Of a DNA stretch of 64,000 nucleotides, positions 35,121 to 47,185 are shown piece by piece (within the stretch, counting starts at the first letter, position 1; every line of letters starts with the position of its first letter). Origin of the DNA: Oegoconia quadripuncta (Eukaryota; Arthropoda; Insecta; Lepidoptera; Autostichidae). A program made the position numbers and the translations under genes. The notes under the pieces are model-generated. The model did no database searches and was not told where the DNA came from. It saw only the letters and a list, made by a program, of their open reading frames with translations. The stretch spans positions 13,828,865 through 13,892,864 of the forward strand of contig OX438750.1 of the NCBI GenBank assembly GCA_949316235.1. Direction: 5' to 3'.

Positions 35121-36719
35121 CAAGTAATAGCTAAAACAACTTTATTCAAAATGCACGTGAACATTCAACGACTTTCTAGGTATCGCCTCTGCCATTTAAT
35201 TTGTGAATTTAGGTATATATATTTAAACCTACTCAGACTGTAGTTTAGAAATCTAAACGAATATAAGATAAATACTAATTTTATGATCTTTCACAAGGAG
35301 TTTTGGCTTAGATCTTTATTACTCAAGGAATTAAAAGCGATAATCGTTGCCGTGTGGGTGAATGAGTGATGACAGCGATTATCGCATAACAAAGAAATCT
35401 TATATTTCAAGCAATCGTGCGATTAATCGTGCAGTAGAGAGTGGTTGGCCAAGATCAAAAGTAATTGACCAGGTGACGAAACATTTGTATGTCATCGGGT
35501 CTGTTTGACGGCACACAAGATATATTGTGAGGTTCGCGATGAAAACCAATAAAAATCTATGAATATTTATAGTGGTCTAGAGCTCACCAGGGTTCGGAAG
35601 ACGGAATTATGAATTTAATTATAATCTATATTTGTTAGACGACGACAGATAGGTTCTCTAAGACCGCCATTGTAGCGGCTGCGTAAAGTCAATATCTGTA
35701 TGAATCAGCGCCGTGGGCCTTCTGAGTCGCATCGCAACAAAATGCTTTCGCACTTTACAATTTATCTTTAGGACAATATCTGTTATGAACCAAATCTTCA
35801 AGTTATCGTGCTTAAATGTATTTTACTACTAAGTATCTGAGATGCATTTTCTGAGAGTTCTGATATCATGATCTTGACCCCACAGTTTATGTTCTTTATG
35901 ACCCAGTAGGTATAAGCTATATATTTATCGATATTGGTGAAATATATACTAATATTCTTTATATCGATAATAATATCTCTAAATAATATATCGGAATATC
36001 GTTTTTGACAATACATCAATTTTGTATTTTGCTTTTCTTTGGACTTCCCGATCAGTAAGAGACTCGACTGAGATGGAAAAAATGGGTTTTCGTAAACGTA
36101 GGCACATTTATTTTAAAAGAAGATGAAGTAATATACTCCAAGAGTTAGTCTCCCACGCACAATTTCTTGTAGCTACAAGGCTTCTTGAGATGGGGCATGA
36201 ACTTTCTACCCTATAATATATGATAGTTGAGCATTCAGTAATTTACCAAACATTCTCCTAATAACTTTTAATGGACTTGAGAAGCCAGTCTAAAAGTTAT
36301 GGGAAATAATTAACAATCGCTACAGGTTGATTTCAATAATCAATTCGCACAAGTTTAGTTGTTTCCGATGTAATTATTTGGAAGGTAAAGTTACCTACCC
36401 TATAAGCAACATCCGCGAAGAATTCCGCGAAATCATAATGAGCGGGAGGTTCAGACTTAAACTTTGCTGGAGGCGAGCTCGCAATAAGGTCTATATGCGT
36501 TTTGATGTGGCTTTGAGAGTTCCAAAGGGGAATCCACGAAGAAATTCCGGGAAATCATAATGCACTAGTAGAAGATATGCTGGGAAAATATAATATAGAA
36601 GAGGAGGAACTACATGATGAAGACATTCTGAAGCCTGGGACAGACTGAACCTTTGTATGTAAACGACGTTTTGATGAGATAGTTCTAAAGGATAGTGGAT
36701 TGTTAAAAAACCAAAGTCA

Positions 36720-36965
36720 CCAGCATAGCCCAGCAGATTAATAAGTTGGATAGGGCACAAAAGTTGAAGACTGGAGACCACGCACCGGCAAGCGCAGTGT
36801 GAGATGTCCACTCACAAAACGGACGAAGGGAAGTTGCTGGATGCAGGTCACGTCCAACCGGTCGTTCTAGAAAACTAGGAAGCCTATGTTCAGCGATGGA
36901 CTTATGTGGCTGATACACTAAAAGGATGCCAAACTTGGCCGCATGTCTGTTGATCACGGAGACAG
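36720..36965 (+). pseudogene. Decayed LINE ORF2 tail
   Basis: TGGAGACCACGCACCGGCAA, GCGCAGTGTGAGATGTCCAC, TGGATGCAGGTCACG and CCTATGTTCAGCGATGGACT match the nucleotide order of the WRPRTGKRSVG...WMQ...AYVQQW tail, broken by frameshifts. Confidence 0.75.
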
Positions 36966-37078
36966 CTGCAGCCGTATAGGTTAGGTAAACAATAACATTA
37001 ACAAAATATAGTAATGTATACTGGCATCTATCATAATAAAACGTTCACTAAATCGTAAGTCTCAATACAAGAAACCTA

Positions 37079-37283
37079 GGGGTCTACTCTCTAACGAAAA
37101 TAGCTTCGGACGGCCGTAACTACGGACTTTTTCTTTTGCTAAGAATACTAACTTGTGATGTCCAACTATATACAACAAAAGTAAAATAATAACGATTGGT
37201 TTATAATTGACACAGCAAACTGCAAAAGAAAAAGTCCGAAGTTACGGCCGTCCGAAACTATTTTCGTTAGAGAGTAGACCCCC
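37079..37283. mobile_element. MITE, about 205 bp with about 60-bp inverted ends
   Basis: GGGGTCTACTCTCTAACGAA, CTTCGGACGGCCGTAACT and CTTTTTCTTTTGC at the left (37079-37139). The inverse at 37222-37283 has two or three mismatches. Flanks CTA and CTG might be a 3-bp duplication. Confidence 0.9.
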
Positions 37284-37599
37284 TGGGAAAAATAGATTTT
37301 TTCCAAATAATTCGTTCCAGTTCTAACTTAAAAACGGTAATACATAAATAAACTTGGTTTTATTCTAGTGTCTAGTACCTACATATTCTATAGTAGAACA
37401 TCATATAATTAAAATAGTTATTATCGTATGATGGTATGCAACCCGTTGTGCTAGTCACTTGGCCGGTTTTTATTTATAAATATGTTCATACCTGTAAGCC
37501 TGAAATTCACTTGCGTCTAACAAGACGATTTGTAGATAAGTAGTAGGTAATCAATGATCTTTAAAAAAAGAGTAATACCAAGTATTTAAAAACAAAAAA

Positions 37600-38090
37600 G
37601 AACGACAGCATTTGTATTTTGCGGGCGTCATATTGGATTTTTTACCTTAAAATGTACCCTATGTGACACGTTTGGGTTAAAGAAACGCCTACTTCAAAAT
37701 TTTGTCACGCCTCATACAGAAGTCAACATAGAAATCTAATCCATACCATATACCAAGTAATGTTGATTTATAATAAAATTTTGCAAAAGTACATGTGTCC
37801 CAATTTTATAATAGAATAAATAAATATGTAAATAAACGTGTACAAAAACTATTTCAGTATACAAAAATCCCGACAAAAAATCTGTATTTTCCGGACGCCA
37901 TGTTGTATATTTTTTAGCATAAAATGTATCCTATGGAACTGTGGGGATCAAGACGAATCGAACGAGACTTTGCATTTTAAAATCGGCCAAGCCGTTTGGG
38001 TTACAGGTGGAGATTACATAGAAATCTACATACATACGCTCGAAAAACATTACTCTCCTTCTTGGGACAGTCGGATAAAAAAAAATACGA
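37600..38090 (+). repeat. Two repeat F copies in a row
   Basis: 37600-37740 is diverged (TTTGCGGGCGTCATATTGGA). 37855-38090 is good (TTTTCCGGACGCCATGTTGT, GGCCAAGCCGTTTGGGTTAC, GGGACAGTCGGATAAAAA). The mariner lies 160 bp downstream. Confidence 0.8.
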
Positions 38091-38248
38091 AATAGTGGCT
38101 CAACATTATGGTCACTAACTGTACCAACGGTACCAGCCGCTACTGCGTTTCCAACACAGCCTGCCGTTTTTTTATAATAGGTCCACCACCCACCCTCCGT
38201 AGCATGACATCGTGTGTCGCGCGACGTAGTACAGTGGGATAGTTGTAC

Positions 38249-39570
38249 TACTCTGTGTAAAAAGTATCGGGAATATGTCAATAAAAAGACCCGCGTAAAA
38301 GAGGTCGTTCTAATTTTTTTACTGCATGTTGGTAGCACTGTACTGATTTAGCGCGCAAAATTTGAGCGGGATCTGTCATTTAATTTGTTTTAAACTACAC
38401 TTTTTGTTGGTCATAGTTTTGAGTCCTCGGCGATTTTTACAATGGAAAATATTGTTGAACAAAGAGTGTGCCTTAAATTTTGTGTTTCAAATGATATTTC
38501 ATGTGGTGAATCACTAAAAATGTTGCGAAATACCTACGGCGAATCGTGTATATCGAAAACAAGGGCTTATGAATGGTATAAGGCTTTTAAAGAAGGCCGA
38601 GAAGTAGTAGTAGACTTGCCTCGTTCTGGTAGACCTTCAACCGCTACGACCAAAGAAAACATCGACAGAATCAAGAAGCTAGTGCTCGAAAATCGACGTA
38701 TGAGTCTGAGAGAGTTGGCTAGTGAGGTGAACATATCTTTTAAGTCCGTCCACAACATTCTCATTGACATTTTAGGCATGAAACGCGTCGCCGCTCGACT
38801 AGTTCCAAAAGAGCTCAATTTTGTTCAAAAAGCGCAGCGAAAGCATGTCGCTGAAGACATGGTTTCCCGAGCTTCTACGGATCCGACCTTTATGAAACGT
38901 ATAATAACTGGCGACGAGACATGGGTTTATGAGTACGACATGCAAACAAGCCAACAGTCTTCAGAATGGCGTCTCGAAAACGAGCCGAAACCCAAAAAAC
39001 CGCGGCAAAGTCGCTCCAAAATCAAGGTGATGCTGACAGTTTTTTTTGACTACCGTGGTGTGGTTCACTCCGAATTCCTTCCAGAGGGAGAAACAGTGAA
39101 TAAAGAATATTATTTAGGCGTCATGAAGCGTTTGCGTGAGAGTATCCGCCGAAAACGTCCAGATTTGTGGCAACACAACTCATGGATGCTGCACCATAAT
39201 AATGCACCATCACACACAGCCATTATAGTGAAAGAGTTTTTAGCGAAAAATTCAACAAAAGTTCTCGACCAAGCACCGTATTCACCTGATATGGCTCCGT
39301 CTGACTTTTTTTTATTTCCCAAGTTAAAATTACCACTTCGAGGAAAACGTTTTGAGTCGATAGAAGCCATAAAAGAAAATTCGCTGAATGAGCTAAAGGC
39401 CATACCGCAAATAGCCTATGAAAAATGTATGGAAGACTGGGTGAAGCGGTGGAGATGTTGTGTTGCAAGCGATGGGGCCTACTTTGAAGGCGATAAAATA
39501 AATTTAGATGAATAATTTGTATTTTTTGTTTTATTGACAAATTCCCGATACTTAGTACACTGAATGTATA
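38249..39570 (+). mobile_element. mariner element with full-length transposase ORF
   Basis: About 1.3 kb, the usual mariner size. The left inverted repeat is at about 38255-38284 and the right at 39531-39560. Both read GTGTANNAAGTATCGGGAAT inward, then NTGTCAATA, with about three mismatches. The ends lie among TA dinucleotides, but the exact TA target duplication could not be fixed because the outermost bases differ. It sits in Pten intron 1 in the orientation opposite to the gene. Confidence 0.93.
38442..39515 (+). CDS. mariner transposase, 357 aa, second catalytic Asp changed to Asn
   Basis: An uninterrupted 357-residue ORF, full length for mariner. The N-terminal half is the paired helix-turn-helix DNA-binding region, with LPRSGRPST at residues 59-67 forming the AT-hook-like linker. 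The catalytic DDE/D region follows: GDETW with Asp158, then HHNNAPSH at 251-258, then YSPDMAPSDFFLF with Asp288. Family members have HHDNAP, so the second metal-binding Asp is Asn253 here (codon AAT at 39198-39200, one G-to-A transition from GAT). The 34-residue spacing to Asp288 confirms the DD34D alignment. The frame, the conserved WVPKELN-like motif (LVPKELN) and the C-terminal YFEGDKI are intact. The expected result is a DNA-binding protein without strand-transfer activity. Strand is opposite to Pten. It is recent or little decayed compared with nearby LINEs. Confidence 0.95.
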   Translation: MENIVEQRVCLKFCVSNDISCGESLKMLRNTYGESCISKTRAYEWYKAFKEGREVVVDLPRSGRPSTATTKENIDRIKKLVLENRRMSLRELASEVNISFKSVHNILIDILGMKRVAARLVPKELNFVQKAQRKHVAEDMVSRASTDPTFMKRIITGDETWVYEYDMQTSQQSSEWRLENEPKPKKPRQSRSKIKVMLTVFFDYRGVVHSEFLPEGETVNKEYYLGVMKRLRESIRRKRPDLWQHNSWMLHHNNAPSHTAIIVKEFLAKNSTKVLDQAPYSPDMAPSDFFLFPKLKLPLRGKRFESIEAIKENSLNELKAIPQIAYEKCMEDWVKRWRCCVASDGAYFEGDKINLDE

Positions 39571-39588
39571 TTTAGTCCAAGCGAATCT

Positions 39589-39906
39589 AGTTTTACCAAT
39601 CTAGAATAGTAAAGGCGCGGTAAACGTTTATGTCGCGCGAAATAATATTTGTCCTGGGGGCGGAGTGTGAGTTTGTTTCGACTTAACTTTACTACCGCGT
39701 TCACGTTTACGCAAAAAGTATCTATGAAAACAATCGTTTTGCAAACTCTCCGCTAGAGGCGCTGCACATTTCTTCATACAAATCGCCACGTGAACGCGGT
39801 AGTAAAGTTAAGTCGAAACAAAACTCACACTCCGCCCCCAGGACAAATATTATCTCCCGCGACATAAACGTTTATCGCGCCTTTACTATTCTAGATTGGT
39901 AAAACT
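39589..39906. mobile_element. MITE, 318 bp, about 125-bp inverted repeats
   Basis: Starts AGTTTTACCAATCTAGAATA and ends with its reverse complement; the arms run inward about 125 bp with few mismatches, leaving a short centre. The centre carries CGCTAGAGGCGCTGCACATT. It begins under 30 bp from the end of the mariner. Related sequence recurs at 43443-43640 and 54255-54440. No clear target duplication could be read. Confidence 0.88.
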
Positions 39907-39959
39907 ATACAGACTTAAAACTTTAAATTACTCATTCATCTGATATGTGCTGTGTGATA

Positions 39960-40150
39960 GTCACAAAGTCTAAAAAGAATTAAACCAATCCCTCTCTTCC
40001 GTGGGTGTCGTAGAAGCCGACTGAAGTATACACCAAACGTTTCATCGGTGATAGGCCGGCTCGCTGTCATGCGTGTATTTCTTAATAGTTCGAAAGGTGA
40101 ACTAGGAACGCTTATGCATGGGTTATCTTTGACCACCCCATTCTTTTATC
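39960..40150 (-). repeat. Repeat E copy
   Basis: AATCCCTCTCTTCCGTGGGT, GTCGTAGAAGCCGACTGAAG and GACCACCCCATTCTTTTATC. Confidence 0.75.
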
Positions 40151-40204
40151 CCAATAAGAGTCAAAAAAAATTGCGTTTCTATCGCCAATAATTTACTGTT
40201 TAGC

Positions 40205-40640
40205 TCGCTTGCGTTCAATCGCTAAATTTGGTATAGTCGGACACAGATAAACCTTTACAGGCCTGCAAAACACAACTTAGGATATTTATTAACAAAGAGT
40301 TAAAGACTTTAAATATGAAGAAAATGTGTGTACCACACATTATTGATAAAAACAAATAAGTATGTCCTAGGCTTATTTAAAGAGGTGACAACCTCTGTAA
40401 GAATAGTTCCTTTATTCCACATAAAGAAAACAAATAACTAAGTAAGTATGTCCTGGGCTTATTTAAAGAGTTGACAACCGCTCTGTAAAAATATTTCCTT
40501 TACCATTAGCAAAGAAAAATAAAATCAAAGAATACGATATCATACCTTCATATGATGCATTTTTAGGAGGATAATGAAAAACAAACTTCATTTGTATTAT
40601 GCAAATTTATCTGTTTCCGACTGTACCACTTTAGCGCCTT
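40205..40640. mobile_element. Element with inverted ends and an internal duplication
   Basis: CGCTAAATTTGGTATAGTCG, then GACACAGATAAAC (40219-) is the inverse of TTATCTGTTTCCGACTGTAC, then CACTTTAGCG (40607-40637). Inside, 40349-40430 and 40436-40517 are imperfect direct repeats (GTATGTCCTRGGCTTATTTA). A related end lies at 63375-63450. Confidence 0.7.
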
Positions 40641-41225
40641 AGAAGTAAGGATAAACGTCTAATGGATAGAGGTGTCGAGTTACCATAATTTATTTCTATG
40701 GCGCTTACGTGGTACCCAATTTAACGGTCGAATGCAAAAAAAATCATGTGGTAGGTACAGCTGCAGAGCCGTTGTTTTTTTTTAATTGGACTAATTCCCC
40801 GTTTCAAACATTCCAATTTAACGCACTGCCAATAACTATGCTAATTCGCTTGATAATAATCGATTTATAAGCAACCAGAGCAATTTTTAATCCCTACCGG
40901 ATTCGAATCGAAACAGCGGCTTCCGCAAACCGTACCTACGCAACCAAGGCCAAGAGGGCGGTCCAAGCCTTGTCCAATTTTTTACCTACTAACTAGTGGA
41001 GCATTGCCCGCCGGCAGTGGCATGAATCTCTACAGTTTTTTGCGGTGTTACTAAGCGAGTTTTTTTCATAGCATTTTAGAATAATAGGAATTGTTGCTGC
41101 GCAAGACATCTTTGGACGATTATAGCTACGTATATTATTACTAATCTTTGCTTCGGCTGTTGTTTAAGGGCAGGTTATAAAAATGATTTGTACTCCTTTT
41201 CTAACCAACCAGCGATATTATATAT

Positions 41226-41578
41226 TTTTTTTATATGCAACAACGGGTGTCGAGTGCTAAACTTGGCCTCAATCACACCTGATGTTAAGTGAAGATAAGG
41301 CCGAAGGTGGAAGCCTACTGACCCGGAAACCCTATCTTATTTGGGGAACTGGCGATCTTATTTCTGATAACTGGAACACAACAATGCTATTAACATTGCT
41401 GTTTTGGTGGAAGATTTAGATAAGATGGTGGTAGCTAGCCAGGCGGACATTTAAAATGCCCTACGATGGTAGGTTTGGTTGGTGAACCAAACCGGGTACT
41501 AAACATGTACCCCGCGGGGGATCAAACCCGCGACCTCCAAATCGTAAACCAATATTGTTTACATTAAGCCACGGAGGC
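41226..41578 (-). mobile_element. SINE C, full length
   Basis: CCTCAATCACACCTGATGTT to GGGGGATCAAACCCGCGACC and GCCACGGAGGCGG. A small local duplication (AGGTTTGGTTGGTGAACCAA) is inserted near 41470. Confidence 0.92.
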
Positions 41579-42289
41579 GGATATCACTTCTGTATAACAT
41601 TTTATACTTTTGGAACAACATTTTGTACTATATCGAACGCCGTACATACGCCCTGCTCCAAGAAAACTGCTACAAGAAAAATTTCGAGCCCCTCTTTCAC
41701 CCCCTCTATCTCAATAACTATTTGACATACATATGTAATATTCTATCAGTACACAATATTCCAATTTCCAAAACTGTAGCTTTAATAGTTCCCGAGATAA
41801 TGACTCTCAAAAAAAGCAGATTTTGTCACTCAATATCAACTCTTCTGTATGTCTAAATGACAACTGATTAAGAAGTTAAAAAAATAACTTCGATTTCATT
41901 AAAAAAAAACTCACCGGTAGACACAAATGAATGCTTCATCTATTGGCAGAATTTTTACCAACGAAAATGTCTCGCATTACACGTTTATTTTCTACACAAG
42001 ATCACATACCATAAGAGTAGACCAATAGAAAAATGTAATATCCAGTACTACGAAGACAGATGCCTATATTATTGGGTGGTTGGTCTGTGGTACCCCCCTA
42101 TTGAAGCCTCAATCCATATAAGAACTGCGAATATCAACAATGGGTCCCCACAGTTGGGGTACTACCTCCTCTCCCTAGGAGATATTAATTATCGACAAAC
42201 TCCATCATTGCATAATGATAATAATTCCCCAAAGTCCTACTAAGCATTAAGATTCCGGCGAATACAGTACTTACTGCAATAAAGATAAC

Positions 42290-42480
42290 CAAGGAAGGTG
42301 GGTAATGTTTTCGGGTGTATGTATGTAGAGTCTGTGGTACTTCCTGTAGTCTAAAGGACTTTATCGATTTTCAAGTGCAGTGTCGTTCGATTCGCCTCGA
42401 TCCGAGCGTCATAGGATACATTTTATAGCAATTAATCCAACATGGCGTCCGAAAAATATAAAATAGCCTGTCGTGTTTTT
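42290..42480 (-). repeat. Repeat F copy
   Basis: GTAATGTTTTCGGGTGTATG, TTCCTGTAGTCTAAAGGACT and ATCCAACATGGCGTCCGAAA. Confidence 0.78.
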
Positions 42481-43442
42481 AAATTTAAATACAGTACTCA
42501 ATGATAAGTAGTAGGTATAAATAATTGGCCCGCACAGGTTTCTGGCCTATATGCTACTTGTAATGCTTTTGTTTATTGAGTTTCTTGTTGTTGCCATGTG
42601 CCCTTAGTTATCTATTTCAACATTCGTTTTTAGTTAAGTTTGCATTAGTGTTCGCCGGGCTTTTAACACAGTGAGAATAATCGATCAAAGAGGTTTTCTC
42701 TAAGGAATTCTCACACCTACAGTAGGTAGTCGTGTATTGTGTACACCCACACATTGTAGCAGGAAATTATTAGTCTAAATAATGTAGTGTAACTGTTGCT
42801 AGGTGCGGACCGACTACCTACCAAGTATGAACACGGGTAGGAAACTCTGATTGGGAAGGTTACTCAAGGAATAAGTAGTGGGTAGTACAGAAATAATCAA
42901 CAATCAATATAGTTGGAAACTATGTTTTTATATAATGGCATGTATAAGCGTTAGCATTTAGATCGAATTTGGAAGTTGCCGAAACATTTTATTACCACTG
43001 AAGCAAAATAAAATGGCGAAGGAGATGGGAATGGAGTTCATTACTATTGAAGTTACTGTTGAAGTCCGCTGCCCCTCATTGTCTAATTTCAATGTTAATG
43101 AACTTTAAAGCAGTCTTCTTTGCCGTTGGCCGAAATTCAAAATTGTCGATGATGTCCATAGACGCTAGACTATAAGCGAGATGGGAAAATAGCGGGTTCA
43201 GGGATATGCTACAACATTATAGAAAAGACGTGAGCTTTTTTGAATTTTCGACGGATAGAAATCTTTCGCGCGAAATGCTAAGTTTATTGAAGAAACACAT
43301 ATAGTAACCTGGAATACAGGATACTTTCCTAATTCAGGAACCAGACTTCATAATTTCTAACTGTTGCTACAGGACCTAAACTACTGAACATAGGCCTCCC
43401 CCGAAAGTTTGCTGAGCGAATGGTTGTTAACAACCAGACGGC

Positions 43443-43640
43443 GGCGGAGTGTGAGTTTTGTTTCGACTTAACTTTACTACCGCGTTCACGTTTACGTGAC
43501 GATTTGTATGGAGAAATGTGCAGCGCCTCTAGCGGATAGTTCGCAAAACTATTTTTTTCATAGGGACTTTTTTCGTAAACGCGATGGCAAAGTTAAAAAC
43601 GAGACAAAACTTAACACTTCGCACACTGCATCCAGCGACT
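43443..43640. mobile_element. Partial MITE, relative of 39589-39906
   Basis: Begins GGCGGAGTGTGAGTTTTGTT, continues through the shared arm (TTTACTACCGCGTTCACG) and the CAGCGCCTCTAGCGGATAGT centre, then a diverged second arm. The outermost TTTTACCAATC ends are missing. Confidence 0.8.
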
Positions 43641-44739
43641 CCGCGACCTTCATTATGTCGTCCGTAATGTCTATTCAAGACTTTAATGCCCAACCGACTC
43701 TTAGTTCTCCGAGCTCGCAATATGCCCTGCCCATTGCTCACTAACTGGGTTTATATCAGTGTCTTTCGTTCTCTGAAAGATATCTTCCTTCCTGATTCCT
43801 CGTCTATGTATTGTATTTATGGAAAATGTATGTAAACTGAAGTCAATAAATAACTACTTACTATTGAAGGCGATTGTCGAAATGTTTTAATTACGACGTC
43901 AGGGGGAGGTTCATTGATTTTGGCGGTTCAATACATGTGCAACTAATGTACAGATAATACATTTTAATATAAGCCGTTTATTAAAGCGGTTTCATATCAA
44001 ACAATCCTCTCTCCCCATCAACCAGCTCAAAGTTAATTAAGAACAGTAGGTAGAGCTATGCAAATTTTATTTAGCATTGTTGCTATGCGAGCAAATTGTA
44101 TAACCTACACCATTACAGCACCGGACGGCCTTGGCTGGTCTAAACAAAGCCTCCAATGGAAATGATGCCATAGCAGAAATTTTAGTTCGCGTATTATTGG
44201 ATCGTGTAGCCGTAGTGGCCACTATGACTAAGGCGGACTCTTCTCTTACAGTGGGCTTCCTAACATACGCATTGAGAATTTGAGTCCATCTTCGGACCAC
44301 TAGACGCGGGGAGGAAGAGAAGCTCTTTGATGTGCATAACAGCATATTACACCAGTTGTGGTAGCAGCGTGTTTACAATACAAATATTGAACTGATCCTC
44401 AAGATACAGGTTTGACCTAGTTTGAGGATCAGAGTCCAAGCATTAGAATTTTTAAGTACTTTAGTAATTAGACTGTTACTTGTAATTCTTTATTGCACAA
44501 AATAGCACTAAAAGTGATCTCTTTCAGAAAACCCATGGTTACGGGAAAATACGGAAAACATTTGTAGATCGAAAAACTTATACTACTATATAAGTATGAA
44601 TACATATTACACCTAAGAACGTATTTATACCATATTAATAAACTTACTTAATAAATTAAATATACCTAAATATAGATAAATAAATAAAAATATACATTCA
44701 TAGTCAGGTACACAACTGTCAAAAATCTGCGAACGTTAA

Positions 44740-45090
44740 CCTGCCTGCCCAGCAGTCTGGCGATTAGGGCAAATGCTCCCATGGAAAGCGATGCAAAACA
44801 CGCCTTGGAATATTGGTCTAAGTTCAGGGTAATTTTAAAGGTTGTTGATGTGTTATACTATTATAATTTATTTACTATATTTCCGCCTGCGGCTTCGCCT
44901 GCAAGGAAACTTTATCGCGGATAAGTTTAATTCGTTTATCCCGCGGGAACTACTCATCGGGATAAGAGATATACTATATGTCCAGGGTATGTTCTAATTT
45001 CATCCAAATCCGTTCATCCGTTTCGATCTGATTGAGCAACAAACAAATGTAAGTACGAACAACTTTCGCATTTAATATTAGTTAGATATC
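44740..45090 (+). repeat. Repeat pair: unknown family then repeat K
   Basis: 44740-44850 (CCTGCCTGCCCAGCAGTCTG, CTCCCATGGAAAGCGATGC) matches 58080-58230. 44885-45090 is repeat K (GCCTGCGGCTTCGCCTGCAA, TCCCGCGGGAACTACTCATC). Confidence 0.75.
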
Positions 45091-45604
45091 ATTGCTAACC
45101 CAATTTTAATCCAAACAGAAACACATTAAAACACCATTACACTTTTAATTTGTGATCATCACGTAGTGTGCAACTTTTATGACTTTGTTAAAATGTCAAG
45201 CGACACAAATTGCTTGTTGTGAACAATCGAACCGTTATAAACCTTTTTATTTTTATTGTCAACTGTCATTGTTAATAATACAGACCTTTTATTGCATGAA
45301 ACGCTGCTTGCATGAAACAAATTTTAAATAAACGCTACTTTTAAATTTTACATTATTAAGAGCCACTAAAGTTCGAAGTAAAATTTTTATTATGCATTTC
45401 CTCTTTGATAAAAAGCCAAATTTCGAAGATAAAATTTTATACTTTTTTAATGGGTATTTTTATATTTTAAGCTCTCTTATTATTTCCTTTATTGTGTACG
45501 TACATGTAATATATTGTAATGCAAGTGTTTTGAAAATAGACTTTGTAATTACATGACCATTTATTAGCAACAGAACAGGACCTTCCTCCTAGATTTACAT
45601 ACAT

Positions 45605-45850
45605 AACGTCACGACCGTTATCCCAAATGGGGTGGTCAGCGATATCGCAAACAGTAATGTTTGGGTGTACCAAATATTAAAAGTTTAATGATTTAAAAGC
45701 CATCCACGATTCACCTTATGAAATATACAAAAATGCACACATGACCCATTGCCGTTGAAACATGCAAAACTATAAGATGTTTTTTTGGTGGAAAGTTCCT
45801 TAGTCGCCGTTTACGACACCCACGCGAAGAGACGGGTTCGTTCTATTCTA
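45605..45850 (+). repeat. Repeat E copy
   Basis: AACGTCACGACCGTTATCCC, AAATGGGGTGGTCAGCGATA and AAAGTTCCTTAGTCGCCGTT. Confidence 0.82.
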
Positions 45851-46133
45851 TTTGAGTGCAGAAACGACACAGCACTCCAGTATTCAAGAAAGTAGAAAAC
45901 GCTTGACCACCGTCTTTGGTGATGCAGTAAGATCTATCAATGATCTGTGTAACCATCCTACAAGGGCAGGCTTTTATTTGAAATTATAGAATAAATCTAG
46001 TAAAGGTATGTTTTACTTTCCTCAATAGAAAAAAAACACAACTTGGGTCTATTTGCAACTTAAATCTGATTTTATATGAGCTTGTAAATAATTGTTGTTT
46101 AATGTATTGAGACAAATGAATCGACAATATAAC

Positions 46134-46484
46134 AACTAACAATACACAAGTTTGGCTTCCTAATGAGAAAAACCAGCTCTCCAAACTGTGAGGTGTGTGG
46201 GACTGTGGAGGATGTTCAACACTTGTTAGTGGAGTGTGTCCGGTACAAGTCTTCCAGACGGGCACTGATGAATGAACTTAAACTGAACGGATTTGATGTA
46301 GGAGTGTTTCACACTATTCTGTCCCTACCAAACTCAGAAAGAGCCAGGAAGTTATTCAGTTTTGTGAATTCATCTGTGTCTCGTTAAGTGTAGCGATTAG
46401 TTAAGGGGTACGATGGAACTGCCATACAAAATTTGTAAAAGTCCCTGTAAAAACTTTAGATAAAAAAAAAACTAACAATACACA
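46134..46484 (+). mobile_element. Short LINE insertion with 15-bp target duplication
   Basis: AACTAACAATACACA occurs at 46134-46148 and 46470-46484. The 321 bp between (46149-46469) end in an A run. The coding part, 46163-46387, reads MRKTSSPNCEVCGTVEDVQH, LLVECVRYKSSRRAL. C-x2-C...H-x4-C is the zinc-knuckle end of LINE pol proteins. The intact duplication and open frame argue for a fairly recent insertion. Confidence 0.92.
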
Positions 46485-47185
46485 CATGAGAAACCTGAAT
46501 ATGGTGACCGCAAGTACTCTCCAAGTGGAACGGTTTATTGCAAACTCGTGCAAGTTAGAGTGAGACCCAGCGAAATGGAATATATATATATACTGCCTAT
46601 ACCTAATAAATCCCTCAACCGCCTTTTGCTACATTTATAAAACTAGTAATATACATAATCCAAAATTTATAAAAAGTGTTTTATGATGCATCTCCAACAA
46701 GTCAATGATCTCAGGTTGTACAAGAATTTTACCATTTATATTAGCAATTCTAAAAAATATTTAAGCCAATATACTATACTATGCATAATAATGACTGGTA
46801 CAGCACCTAGGCAGTCATTAAATCTTTTATCGTTGGACATAATATTCTAAATGTACTTACTGCTGCATTAGGGCAATGAACTGCTCAGCATATATTACAG
46901 TGCGCAAAGGAGCAGATGTTTGCGATCTGGCTGAATAAGTGAATACCAAATGTAATTTATGTTGATAATTTGTTTGTAATTGTCTGTAATTATTAACCAG
47001 AGCCTTGGTTTCCCTCCGTATATTTCGGTAAAGTGTTAAAAATAATTATTTTTGTTTCAAACATTGCATTTTACTGCAATCGTTGACTCCATTCTCAAGA
47101 CGCACAAAAGAAAAGCCACATGTAGAGGGTGATTCATTGAGATGGGTCAATGCAGAATACTTACTTACTATATACTTCAAACAAA

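Noticed and set aside
46163..46387. Zinc-finger-like host protein
   Set aside because: C-x2-C...H-x4-C here is the LINE pol tail, and the piece is flanked by a 15-bp target duplication and an A run.
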